Of a stretch of DNA of 64,000 bases, positions 1 through 11,600 are shown piece after piece (positions within the stretch are counted from its first letter, which is position 1; the number at the start of each line of letters is the position of its first letter). The DNA is from Mycobacterium sp. UM_CSW (GTDB lineage Bacteria; Actinomycetota; Actinomycetes; Mycobacteriales; Mycobacteriaceae), in the NCBI RefSeq assembly GCF_000455205.1, contig NZ_AUWQ01000013.1, positions 1 through 64,000 of the forward strand, read 5' to 3'. The position numbers and the translations under genes are program-made. Below the pieces are notes generated by a model. It ran no database searches and had not been told where the DNA came from. It was given only the letters and a program-made list of their open reading frames with translations.

Positions 1-427
1 TTGCGATCGACGCCTCCGGGAACCCCTCACGTCCCGGAAGCGCCACCAAGCGCCCCGTGTTGTCGTACGTCCACGCGTGGTAGGGACACGTGAACCGCTT
101 CGCCCTGCCGCACCCCGTCGCGACCTGCGATTGACGGTGCAGGCAGACGTTGTCGAACGCCTTGACCGCACCCGCTGACGTGCGCGTCAGCAGGATCGAT
201 CGACCCATCACCGTCTTGGTGCAGTACGCGCCCGGAGCCGGCAGCTCCGAGACGTAGCCGACCAACTGCGGGCTGGCCAGCAGCATGGCCCGATCCCGTT
301 CGTGCCGCTCGACCGACGTGTAATCCCGTGCGTCCACCCGATGCTGCGACGGCGCGAGGTCGGTCGTCTTGTCACGCGCCAGCTTCAACGCACGCCGCGT
401 CAGGTCGACGAGCTGGTCACGCTCCAT
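1..427 (-). CDS. Rieske [2Fe-2S] oxygenase, alpha subunit (N-terminal part, cut by window edge)
   Basis: About 142 N-terminal residues are visible, starting MERDQLVDLTRRALKLARDK. A Rieske cluster motif is present: CLH, sixteen residues, then CPYH, which would bind a [2Fe-2S] centre. This is the hallmark of ring-hydroxylating oxygenase large subunits, which take electrons from a reductase and pass them to a mononuclear iron site; that catalytic domain lies beyond the window. The start is the only in-frame ATG near the divergent promoter, and it sits about 7 bases after the -10 box, so the mRNA is probably leaderless. The substrate cannot be inferred. The divergent MerR gene is the likely regulator. 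Confidence 0.85.
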   Translation of the reverse strand, partial: MERDQLVDLTRRALKLARDKTTDLAPSQHRVDARDYTSVERHERDRAMLLASPQLVGYVSELPAPGAYCTKTVMGRSILLTRTSAGAVKAFDNVCLHRQSQVATGCGRAKRFTCPYHAWTYDNTGRLVALPGREGFPEASIA

Positions 428-433
428 ATGCCC

Positions 434-464
434 AGTACAGACCTTGTGACAGTTGTAAGGTCAA
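434..464 (-). promoter_or_regulatory. MerR-type promoter and operator for the Rieske oxygenase gene
   Basis: On the minus strand TTGACC (464-459) and TGTACT (439-434) are separated by exactly 19 bases. Such overlong spacers are typical of promoters activated by MerR proteins through DNA distortion. The spacer lies in a dyad at 441-461 with arms ACCTT and AAGGT around a central ACAGT. The oxygenase ATG lies about 7 bases after the -10 box. The dyad also overlaps the AAGG ribosome-binding site of the merR gene, so autoregulation is plausible. Confidence 0.7.
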
Positions 465-467
465 GCC

Positions 468-1340
468 GTGGCTGAGCAGTTGCTGATCGGCGACGTTGCG
501 GCCCTGACCGGAATCGCATCGGGCCGCATCCGCCACTACGAGAAAATTGGGTTGCTGCACGCCGAATACCTGAGCAACGGCTACCGCGTCTTCGACGTCG
601 ACCAGGTGCTCGAGCTGCTTCGCATCGACCTGATGAGAAGCCTCGGCGTCGGCATCAACGACATCCAGCGCTTGCTCGACGGGGGCCAGACCACCCTGGC
701 CGAGCTGCTCGACGAGCACCGCACCTTGCTGGTGCGCGAGCGCGATCGGCTCGATCAGCTGATCGCGGCGATCGATGCCGCAACCGATACCGGCCCGTCC
801 GGCCTCAACGAAGACATCCTGCGCAGGCTGGCGACGAGGCATCGCGACAGCATCGGCGTCATCGGCAGGCTCACCGCCCCGCTCTCCCCGTCCGTCACCG
901 AGATGTACGCCCAGCTCTTCGACGGGTGGGAGCTGCCGGTTCCCGCTTTGTTCGGGCAGATGGCGTTGCCCCCGGCGGCCAGCACGCTGCTGGAGCAACT
1001 GGCCGAGACGCCGGGACATCAAGTGCTCTTCGACCGGCTGCGCAAACTCGCCAACGACGTGGTTGCGTTAGACGAAAGCGATTCCGCGGCAACAGAACTC
1101 GCGCGCACCTGGATCGACGCGCAAGTGGCTGATCCGTTGCCCGAAGACGTGGTCGGCGTGCTGCGGCGGGTGCAACCGTTGCTGGTGAACGACCCGGTGA
1201 TGGTGCAGGGGTTCCGGGCCTGGGCCGGATCCATAAGCCCGGCGGCGGCCCATTTCCTTGACGAGATCTCGCGGCAGACCGCCCGCCGGGGCCTGGAGGC
1301 CATCATCGTCATCGTGCTGCCGGGCGATGCGCCGATGTGA
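468..1340 (+). CDS. MerR family transcriptional regulator
   Basis: 290 residues from a GTG start preceded by AAGG. Residues about 5-75 form the MerR winged helix-turn-helix (LIGDVAALTG, then RIRHYEKIGLL and NGYRVFD), followed by a coiled-coil dimerisation helix rich in LLVRERDRL. The C-terminal ~180 residues are helical, without a metal-binding cysteine cluster, and probably bind an organic ligand. The gene is divergent from the Rieske oxygenase gene across 40 bp containing a 19-bp-spacer promoter, so it most likely controls that gene in response to a substrate. Ligand unknown. Confidence 0.88.
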   Translation: MAEQLLIGDVAALTGIASGRIRHYEKIGLLHAEYLSNGYRVFDVDQVLELLRIDLMRSLGVGINDIQRLLDGGQTTLAELLDEHRTLLVRERDRLDQLIAAIDAATDTGPSGLNEDILRRLATRHRDSIGVIGRLTAPLSPSVTEMYAQLFDGWELPVPALFGQMALPPAASTLLEQLAETPGHQVLFDRLRKLANDVVALDESDSAATELARTWIDAQVADPLPEDVVGVLRRVQPLLVNDPVMVQGFRAWAGSISPAAAHFLDEISRQTARRGLEAIIVIVLPGDAPM

Positions 1341-1409
1341 TGCATATGTGATCTCTGATGCTTAAGCGGTTGATGTGACAAGTGATGTTCCTGTCGTACC
1401 CTGTGGCAT

Positions 1410-2129
1410 GTGTCGGTCTCGCGCCGTGACGTGCTCAAATTCGCAGCCGCGGCCCCGGGCCTGGTAGGGCTGTGCGTCGGGGCGGCGTCGTTGCGGGCCG
1501 CGCCGGCCTCAGCGTCATTGGGCACTCTGCTCGATTACGCGGCGGGGGTGATCCCGGCGAGCCAGATCAGGGCCGCCGGAGCGGTCGGATCCATTCGCTA
1601 CGTCTCGGACCGCCGGCCGGGCGGCAACTGGATGCTGGGCAAGCCGATCCAGGTGGGTGAAGCCCGTGACCTGAGCAGCAACGGGCTCAAGATCGTCTCG
1701 TGCTACCAGTACGGCAAGGGGTCCACGGCCGACTGGCTGGGCGGGGCAGCCGCGGGGCTGCAACACGCGCAGCGCGGGATGCAATTGCACGCCGCCGCCG
1801 GCGGTCCGGCGAACGCCCCGATCTATGCGTCGATCGACGACGACCCGTCGTACGAGCAGTACAAGCAGCAGATAGTTCCGTACCTGCGTTCCTGGGAGTC
1901 GGTGATTGGGCACGAGCGCACCGGCGTGTACGCCAATTCGAAAACCATCGACTGGGCACTGCACGACGGCCTCGGCTCGTACTTCTGGCAGCACAACTGG
2001 GGCTCGCCGAAGGGCTTCACCCATCCGGCCGCGAGCCTGCATCAGGTGGAGATCGACAAACGAAGCGTCGGCGGGGTGGGGGTCGACGTCAACGAAATCC
2101 TCAAACCGCAATTCGGTCAGTGGGCCTAG
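1410..2129 (+). CDS. Tat-exported DUF1906 glycoside-hydrolase-like protein (Rv2525c-like)
   Basis: 239 residues from GTG. The N-terminus SVSRRDVLKFAAAAPGLVGL is a twin-arginine signal with an AxA-type cleavage region near residue 33 (APASAS). The mature part matches DUF1906, a TIM-barrel fold related to GH25-type hydrolases (blocks YVSDRRPGG, YASIDDDP, GVYANSKTID, WQHNWG). M. tuberculosis Rv2525c is a Tat substrate next to fas, as here, and has been linked to cell-wall/beta-lactam phenotypes. The enzymatic activity is unproven. An overlapping out-of-frame ATG at 1408 is not the start. Confidence 0.88.
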   Translation: MSVSRRDVLKFAAAAPGLVGLCVGAASLRAAPASASLGTLLDYAAGVIPASQIRAAGAVGSIRYVSDRRPGGNWMLGKPIQVGEARDLSSNGLKIVSCYQYGKGSTADWLGGAAAGLQHAQRGMQLHAAAGGPANAPIYASIDDDPSYEQYKQQIVPYLRSWESVIGHERTGVYANSKTIDWALHDGLGSYFWQHNWGSPKGFTHPAASLHQVEIDKRSVGGVGVDVNEILKPQFGQWA

Positions 2130-2623
2130 CGTCCCCACGGCCCGACTTCCAGCAAACACTCGTTCGCTCATTTTCAGCCGTCGCGGGTCGGGCCGACGGG
2201 ACTGACGCGGCGTCAACGGCAGTTAAGCGAGCCGATTTTTTTAACATAACGATTACATAACAATCGTGCCTTGATCAGCGCAGTTATAGCTACTCGACCG
2301 TAACCACCTGCATGCAGCAGGTTTGTTCGCCGCGCCCGCGCGGGCGGTTAAACCCGGTGTTACCCACGACACGGTTACCCGTGCGTAGAACTCACCAGTA
2401 ACCGATCAACATGCAAAAAGGGCACTGATCCTTATGACACTCTTAGTACAGCCGATGCCGTCCGCCGCCCCGCTCGACCGTTGGGGTGGCCCGCGACAGC
2501 ACACCGGCCAGCCGTCCTCCGGCTGTGATTCGACGGGGAATCGACGTTATGACAACAGGCCCCCACCGTCGGGAACGGCCGAATGACCGAGATGTAAAGA
2601 CGCAAGCAGGGGAGAGATAGAAG
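2130..2623 (+). promoter_or_regulatory. fas upstream regulatory region
   Basis: This 494-bp gap has no convincing gene and is unusually AT-rich around 2225-2290. It holds a perfect dyad ACCTGC-ATGCA-GCAGGT (2306-2322), a second dyad CACGG-TTAC-CCGTG (2370-2383), and four GTTAC/GTAAC cores (2300, 2359, 2374, 2398) within about 105 bp. These are candidate operators for the fas activator FasR or another regulator. AGGGGAG at 2608-2614 is the ribosome-binding site for fas. The regulator assignments are inference. Confidence 0.5.
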
Positions 2624-5600
2624 GTGACGATCCACGAGCACGACCGGGTGTCCGCCGACCGCGACGGGAACAGCCCGCACAGCGCCCATGCTCTGGTCGA
2701 CCGTCTGACGGCCGGTGAGCCGTACGCCATCGCCTTCGGCGGGCAGGGCAGCGCCTGGCTGGAGACCCTCGAAGAGCTGGTGTCGTCGGCGGGGATCGAG
2801 TCCGATCTGGCAACGCTGGTCGGCGAGGTGGAACTGCTGCTCGAGCCGGTGGCCAAAGAGCTGGTTGTAGTGCGTCCGATCGGTTTCGAGCCGCTGAGGT
2901 GGGTGCGCGCGCTGGCCGCCGAGGATCCGGTTCCGTCGGACAAGCACCTGACGTCGGCCGCGGTGTCGATCCCCGGCGTGCTGCTCACCCAGATCGCGGC
3001 GGCGCGTGCGCTGGCCCGGCAGGGCATGGATTGGACCGCGACGCCGCCGGTGGCCGTCGTCGGGCATTCGCAGGGCGTGCTCGCCGTCGAGGCGTTCAAC
3101 GCCGCGGGCGCCCGCGACATCGAGCTACTGGCGCTGGCCCAGCTGATCGGCGCGGCCGGGACGCTGGTCGCCCGCCGCCGCGGGATCTCCGTGCTGGGCG
3201 ACCGCCCGCCGATGGTCTCGGTGACCAACGCCGACCCTGAACGCATTCGCCGGCTGCTCGACGAGTTCGCCCAGGATGTGCGGACCGTGCTGCCCCCGGT
3301 CCTGTCCATCCGCAACGGCCGACGGTCGGTCGTCATCACGGGCACCCCCGAGCAGCTTTCGCGCTTCGAACTGTATTGCCAGCAGATCTCCGATAAGGAA
3401 GAGGCCGACCGCAAGAACAAGATCCGCGGCGGCGACGTGTTCGCGCCGGTCTTCGACCCGGTCCGGGTCGAGGTGGGCTTCCACACGCCGCGGCTGGTCG
3501 ACGGCATCGACATTGTCGGGAGCTGGGCCGAGAAGGTCGGCATCGACGTCGCGCTGGCCCGGAAGCTGACCGAGGCCATCCTGGTGAATGGCGTCGACTG
3601 GGTGGACGAGATCACGAGCGTTCACCAAGCCGGCGCCCGCTGGATTCTCGACCTGGGGCCCGGGGACATCCTGACCCGGCTGACCGCGCCGGTGATCCGC
3701 GGCCTCGGTGTCGGCATCGTGCCCGCCGCCACCCGCGGGGGTCAGCGCAACCTCTTCACCGTCGGGGCCACCCCCGAGGTCGCCCGGGCGTGGTCGACCT
3801 ACGCCCCCGGCGTGGTCCGCCTTCCCGACGGCCGGGTCAAGCTCTCGACGAAGTTCACTCGGCTGACCGGACGCTCGCCGATCCTGCTCGCCGGCATGAC
3901 CCCGACCACCGTCGACGCCAAGATCGTCGCGGCCGCGGCCAACGCCGGGCACTGGGCCGAGCTGGCCGGCGGTGGGCAGGTCACCGAAGAAATCTTCGCC
4001 GACCGCATCGAGGAGCTCTCGGGACTGCTCGAGCCCGGCCGCACCTACCAGTTCAACGCCCTGTTCCTCGATCCCTACCTGTGGAAGCTGCAGGTCGGCG
4101 GCAAGCGGCTGGTGCAGAAGGCGCGTCAGTCCGGCGCCGCGATCGACGGCCTGGTGATCAGCGCCGGCATCCCGGACCTCGAGGAAGCCGTCGAATTGAT
4201 CGACGAGCTCAACGACGTCGGCATCAGCCACGTGGTGTTCAAGCCCGGCACGGTCGAGCAGATCCGCTCGGTCATCCGCATCGCGACCGAGGTGCCCACC
4301 AAGCCGGTGATCATGCACATCGAGGGCGGCCGCGCCGGCGGGCACCACTCCTGGGAGGACCTGGACGACCTGCTGCTGGCGACGTATTCGGAACTGCGGT
4401 CGCGGCCCAACATCACGGTCTGCGTCGGCGGCGGCATCGGCACCCCGGAGCGGGCGGCCGAATACCTGTCCGGGCGCTGGGCCGAGGCCTACGGCTTCCC
4501 GTTGATGCCGATCGACGGCATCCTGGTCGGCACCGCGGCGATGGCGACGCTCGAGTCCACCACCTCGCCGTCGGTCAAGCGGATGCTGGTCGAAACCACG
4601 GGCACCGACCGGTGGATCAGCGCCGGAAAAGCCCAGGGCGGCATGGCTTCTAGCCGTAGCCAGCTCGGCGCCGACATCCACGAGATCGACAACAGCGCCT
4701 CGCGGTGCGGGCGGCTGCTCGACGAGGTCGCCGGCGACGCCGACGCGGTCGCCGAGCGCCGCGACCAGATCATCGCGGCGATGGCCAACACCGCCAAGCC
4801 GTATTTCGGCGACGTGGGGGAGATGACCTACCTGCAGTGGTTGCGGCGCTACGTCGAACTGGCCATCGGCGACGGCGATTCGACCGCCGACACGGCGTCC
4901 CCCGGCAGCCCCTGGCTGGCCGACACCTGGCGCGACCGTTTCCAGCAGATGCTGCAGCGCGCCGAAGCGCGTTTGCACCCAAAGGATTTCGGGCCGATCG
5001 AGACGGCCTTCGCCGACAGCGAGCTGCTGGAGAACCCCGAGGCGGCGATCGAGCTGCTGCTCGCCCGCTACCCGGACGCCGAAACCGTGCAGCTGCACCC
5101 GGCCGATGTGCCGTTCTTCGTCACGCTGTGCAAGACCCTGGGCAAGCCGGTCAACTTCGTGCCGGTCATCGACAAGGACGTGCGGCGCTGGTGGCGCAGC
5201 GACTCGCTGTGGCAGGCCCATGACGCCCGTTACGACGCCGACCAGGTGTGCATCATCCCGGGCACCGCGGCGGTGGCCGGCATCACCCGGATGGACGAGC
5301 CCGTCGGCGAGCTCTTGGACCGCTTCGAGCAAGCTGCCATAGACGAAACGCTGGCCGCGGGGGCGGAGCCCCGGCCGGTCACGTCGCGCCGGCGCGGCCG
5401 CGCGGACGTGACGGGACCGCTGGCCGTCGTGCTCGACGCGCCCGACGTGCAGTGGGCCGGCCGCACCACGACCAACCCTGTTCATCGGATCGCCGACCCG
5501 AACGACTGGCTGGTGCATGACGGACCGGAAAGCCAGCGTGCCACCCACTCCTCCACCGGGGCGCGGCTCGAGGTCAACGGCGACGGCGTCGTGCTGAGCG

Positions 5601-8600
5601 TGCCCGTGTCGGGCGCGTGGGTCGACATCCCATTCCAGTTGCCCGCCAACACCGTTGACGGCGGCACCCCGGTGGTGTCCACCGAGGACGCCACCGCCGC
5701 CATGCGCGCGGTCCTGGCGATCGCCGCGGGCGTCGACGGGCCGGACCTCCTTCCCCCGGTCACCAACGGGACCGCCACCCTGACGGTGGACTGGGATCCC
5801 GAGCGGGTTGCCGATCACACCGGCGTCACGGCCGTCTTCGGCGAGCCGCTGGCGCCGAGCCTCACCACCGTGCCCGACGCGCTCGTCGGCCCTTGCTGGC
5901 CCGCCGTTTTCGCGGCCATCGGCTCGGCGGTCACCGATTCCGGTGTCCCGGTGGTCGAGGGCCTGCTGAGCCTGGTGCATCTGGACCACGCCGCCCACGT
6001 GGTCGGCACGCTGCCGAAGGTGCGGGCCCAATTGACCGTCACCGCAACGGCTTCGGGCGCCCTCGACACGGACATGGGCCGGGTGGTCCCGGTCTCGGTG
6101 TCTATTTCGGATGCGGACGGTGCGGTAATCGCCACGCTCGCGGAGCGTTTCGCGATCCTCGGGCGCACCGGCGCGGCCGAGCTCACCGATCCGGTCCGGG
6201 CCGGCGGGGCGGTGTCGGAGAATGCGACCGACACGCCCCGTCGTCGCCGTCGCGACGTCACGCTGACGGCGCCGGTGGACATGCGCCCGTTCGCGGTGGT
6301 ATCCGGCGACCACAACCCGATTCACACCGACCGGGCGGCCGCGCTGCTGGCCGGGCTGGAATCGCCGATTGTGCACGGTATGTGGCTGTCGGCTGCGGCG
6401 CAGCACGCGGCGACCGCGACCGACGGCAAGGCCCGCCCGCCCGCTCGGCTGGTCGGCTGGACGGCGCGTTTCCTGGGCATGGTGCGCCCCGGTGACGAGG
6501 TCGATTTCCGGGTGGATCGCGTCGGAATCGACCGGGGCGCCGAGGTTTTGGAGGTGGCCGCCCGGGTCGGTTCGGACCTGGTGATGTCGGCCACCGCGCG
6601 GCTGGGCTCCCCGAGGACCGTCTACGCGTTCCCCGGGCAGGGCATCCAGCACAAGGGCATGGGCATGGAGGTCCGGGCCCGGTCCAAGGCGGCGCGCAAG
6701 GTGTGGGACGCCGCCGACAAGTTCACCCGCGACACGCTGGGCTTCTCGGTGCTGCACGTGGTGCGCGACAACCCGACCAGCATCATCGCCAGCGGCGTGC
6801 ACTACAACCACCCTGAGGGCGTGCTGTACCTGACGCAGTTCACCCAGGTGGCGATGGCGACCGTGGCCGCCGCGCAGGTCGCCGAGATGCGTGAGCAGGG
6901 TGCGTTCGTCGAAGGCGCCATCGCGTGCGGCCACTCCGTCGGTGAATACACCGCCCTGGCCTGCGTGACCGGCATCTATGAGCTGGAAGCCTTGCTGGAG
7001 ATGGTGTTTCACCGCGGGTCGAAGATGCACGACATCGTGCCGCGCGACGAGCTGGGTCGCTCCAACTACCGACTCGCGGCGATCCGGCCCTCGCAGATCG
7101 ACCTGCCCGACGAAGAGGTTCCGGCGTTCGTCGCCGGGATCGCCGAGAGCACGGGTGAATTCCTCGAGATCGTGAACTTCAACCTGCGTGGCTCGCAGTA
7201 CGCGATCGCCGGCACCGTGCGCGGCCTGGAGGCACTGGAGGCCGAGGTCGAGCGTCGGCGCGAGCTCACCGGCGGCCGGCGCTCGTTCATCCTGGTGCCG
7301 GGCATCGACGTGCCTTTCCACTCGCGGGTATTGCGGGTCGGCGTGGCCGACTTCCGGCGCGCGCTGGAGCGGGTGATGCCGCGTGATAAGGATCCGGACA
7401 TCATCATCGGTCGCTACATCCCGAACCTGGTGCCGCGACCGTTCACCCTCGATCGCGACTTCGTCCAGGAGATCAGGGATTTGGTGCCCGCCGAGCCGCT
7501 CGACGAGATCCTCGCCGACTACGACACCTGGCGTCGTGAGCGGCCGGCCGAGCTGGCCCGCAAGGTGTTGATCGAGCTGCTGGCCTGGCAGTTCGCCAGC
7601 CCGGTGCGCTGGATCGAGACCCAGGACCTGCTGTTCACCGAGGAGGCCGCGGGTGGTCTCGGTGTGGAGCGGTTCGTCGAGATCGGTGTCAAGTCGGCGC
7701 CGACCGTCGCCGGCCTCGCGACCAACACGCTCAAGCTGCCCGAATACGCGCACAGCACCGTCGAAGTCCTCAACGCCGAGCGTGACGCCGCCGTGCTGTT
7801 CGCCACCGACACCGACCCGGAGCCGGAGCCCGAGGACGAGGTCGACGATTCCGCCGCGGCCACCGCGGACGCGGCGGCGCCGGAAACCGCTGCGGCCGCG
7901 CCGGTTTCCGCACCGGCCGCGCCGTCGGGGGCAGCTCGGCCGGACGACATCACGTTCGACGCCGCCGACGCCACCCTGGCGCTCATCGCGCTGTCGGCCA
8001 AGATGCGCATCGACCAGATCGAACAACTGGACTCCATCGAGTCCATCACCGACGGCGCGTCGTCGCGGCGTAACCAGCTGCTGGTGGACCTGGGTTCGGA
8101 GCTGAACCTGGGGGCCATCGACGGCGCCGCCGAGGCCGATCTGGCCGGTCTGCGCGCGCAGGTGACCAAGCTGGCGCGCACGTACAAGCCTTACGGCCCG
8201 GTGCTTTCCGACGCGATCAACGACCAACTGCGCACGGTGCTGGGGCCGTCGGGCAAGCGGCCGGCCGCGATCGCCGAGCGGGTCAAGAAGACCTGGGAGC
8301 TGGGCGAGGGTTGGGCCAAGCACGTCACGGTGGAAGTGGCGCTGGGCACCCGCGAGGGCACCAGCGTTCGTGGCGGCGCGATGGGCCACCTGCACGAGGG
8401 TGCGCTGGCCGATGCCGCCTCCGTCGACAAGGTCATCGACGCGGCCGTCACGTCGGTCGCCGCGCGACACGGCATTTCGGTGTCGCTGCCCTCGGCGGGC
8501 GGTGGTGGCGGCGCGACCATCGACGCGGCCGCACTCTCCGAATTCACCGACCAGATCACCGGTCGCGACGGCGTGCTGGCCTCGGCGGCCCGCCTGGTGC

Positions 8601-11600
8601 TGGGCCAGCTGGGCCTCGACGACCCAGTGAGCGTGTCGCCGGCGGCCACCGATGCCGAGCTCATCGACTTGGTCACCGCCGAATTGGGCGCGGACTGGCC
8701 ACGTTTGGTGGCTCCGGTGTTCGACGCCAAGAAGGCCGTCGTGTTCGACGACCGCTGGGCCAGTGCCCGCGAGGACCTGGTCAAGTTGTGGCTGACCGAC
8801 GAGGGCGACATCGACGCCGACTGGATGCGGCTGTCCGAGCGGTTCGAGGGCGCGGGCCACGTCGTCGCCACCCAGGCCACCTGGTGGCAGGGCAAGTCGC
8901 TGGCCGCCGGCCGCCAGATCCACGCGTCGCTGTACGGCCGCATCGCCGCCGGCGCCGAGAACCCGCTGCCGGGTCCGTCCAGCAGCGAGGTCGCCGTGGT
9001 GACGGGCGCTTCCAAGGGTTCGATCGCGGCCTCGGTGGTCGCGCGGCTGCTCGACGGCGGCGCCACCGTCATCGCGACGACGTCCAAGCTCGACGACGAG
9101 CGGCTGGCGTTCTACCGCGGGCTCTACCGTGACCACGCCCGTTACGGGGCGGCCCTGTGGGTGGTGGCGGCCAACATGGCGTCCTACTCCGATATCGACG
9201 CCCTGGTCGAGTGGGTCGGCACCGAGCAGACCGAAAGCCTTGGGCCGCAATCCATTCACATCAAGGATGCGCAGACCCCGACGCTGTTGTTCCCGTTCGC
9301 GGCCCCGCGCGTCGCGGGCGACCTGTCCGAGGCCGGTTCGCGCTCCGAGATGGAAATGAAGGTCCTGCTGTGGGCCGTGCAGCGGTTGATCGGCGGTCTG
9401 TCGAAGATCGGCGCGGAACGTGACATCGCGTCGCGCCTGCACGTGGTGCTGCCGGGCTCGCCCAACCGCGGCATGTTCGGCGGCGACGGCGCCTACGGCG
9501 AGGCCAAGTCGGCGCTGGACGCGCTGGTGAGCCGCTGGCACGCGGAGTCGTCGTGGGCGGCCCGAGTCAGCTTGGCGCACGCGCTGATCGGCTGGACGCG
9601 CGGCACCGGGCTGATGGGCCACAACGACGCCATCGTGTCGGCCGTGGAGGAGGCCGGCGTCACCACCTATTCCACCGACGAGATGGCCGCGATGCTGCTC
9701 GGCCTGTGCGATGTGGAGTCCAAGGTGGCCGCGGCCAGCAAGCCGATCGAGGCGGATCTGACCGGCGGCCTCGCCGAGGCCAACCTCGACATGGCCGAAC
9801 TCGCCGCCAAGGCGCGCGAGGAGATGTCGACCGAGGCCGCCAGCGAGGACGACGATGACGCGGCCGCGGGCACCATTCGCGCGCTGCCATCCCCGCCGCG
9901 CGGGTACCGCCCCGCGCCACCGCCGGAGTGGGCCGACCTGGACGTCGACCCGGCCGACCTGGTGGTGATCGTCGGCGGCGCCGAGCTCGGACCGTACGGT
10001 TCGTCGCGCACCCGCTTCGAGATGGAGGTCGACAACGAGCTGTCGGCGGCCGGTGTGCTGGAGCTGGCGTGGACCACCGGGCTGATCCGCTGGGAAGACG
10101 ACCCCCAACCCGGTTGGTACGACACCGAATCCGGTGATCTGGTCGACGAGTCCGAGCTGGTCGAGCGCTACCACGACACCGTGGTGGAACGCTGTGGGAT
10201 TCGCGAGTTCGTCGACGACGGCGCGATCGACCCCGATCACGCGTCCCCGCTGCTGGTGTCGGTGTTCCTGGAGAAGGATTTCGCCTTCGTGGTGTCCTCG
10301 GAGGCCGACGCGCGCGCGTTCGTCGAGTTCGACCCGGAGCACACGATCATCCGGCCGGTGCCCGACTCGAGTGACTGGCAGGTGATCCGCAAGGCGGGCA
10401 CCGAGATCCGGGTGCCGCGCAAGACCAAGCTGTCCCGCGTCGTCGGCGGTCAGGTGCCGACCGGGTTCGACCCGACGGTGTGGGGCATCAGCCCCGACAT
10501 GGCGAGTTCCATTGACCGGCTTGCCGTGTGGAACATCGTGGCGACCGTCGACGCGTTCCTGTCGGCCGGCTTCAGCCCGGCCGAGGTGATGCGCTACGTG
10601 CACCCGAGCATGGTGGCCAACACCATGGGTACCGGCATGGGTGGTGGCACGTCGATGCAGACGATGTACCACGGGAACCTGTTGGGCCGTAACAAGCCGA
10701 ACGACATCTTCCAAGAGGTGCTGCCGAATATCGTTGCCGCACACGTGGTTCAGTCCTACATCGGCAGCTACGGCGCGATGATCCACCCCGTCGCAGCCTG
10801 CGCGACCGCCGCCGTGTCGATGGAGGAGGGCCTCGACAAGATCCGGCTGGGCAAGGCCGAGATGGTGGTGGCCGGTGGCATCGACGACCTGACGCTCGAG
10901 GGCATCATCGGCTTCGGCGACATGGCCGCCACCGCGGACACCGGCATGATGCGCGGCCGGGGAATCCACGACTCGAAGTTCTCCCGGCCCAACGACCGGC
11001 GCCGGCTGGGCTTCGTCGAGGCACAGGGTGGCGGCACGATTCTGCTGGCGCGCGGTGACCTGGCCCTGAAGATGGGCCTGCCGGTGCTCGCGGTGGTCGC
11101 GTTCGCGCAGTCGTTCGGCGACGGCGTGCACACCTCGATTCCGGCCCCGGGACTGGGTGCGCTGGGCGCGGGCCGCGGCGGCAAGGACTCGCCGCTGGCG
11201 CGTGCGCTGAACAAGCTGGGTGTGGGCGCCGACGACATCGCCGTGATCTCCAAGCACGACACGTCGACACTGGCCAACGATCCCAACGAGACCGAGCTGC
11301 ATGAGCGGCTGGCCGACTCGCTGGGCCGCTCGCCGGGCGCCCCGTTGTTCGTGGTGTCGCAGAAGAGCCTCACCGGTCACGCCAAGGGCGGTGCCGCGGT
11401 CTTCCAGACGATGGGCCTGTGCCAGATGCTGCGCGACGGGGTCATCCCGCCCAACCGCAGCTTGGACTGCGTCGACGACGAATTGGCGGGCTCCTCGCAC
11501 TTCGTGTGGGTGCGTGAGACGCTGCGGCTGGGTGAGAAATTCCCGCTCAAGGCGGGAATGTTGACCAGCCTCGGGTTCGGCCACGTGTCCGGGCTCGTCG

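Noticed and set aside
417-1022. 201-residue minus-strand frame opposite merR
   Set aside because: Low-complexity Gln/Arg-rich translation, no ribosome-binding site, fully inside the MerR gene on the other strand.
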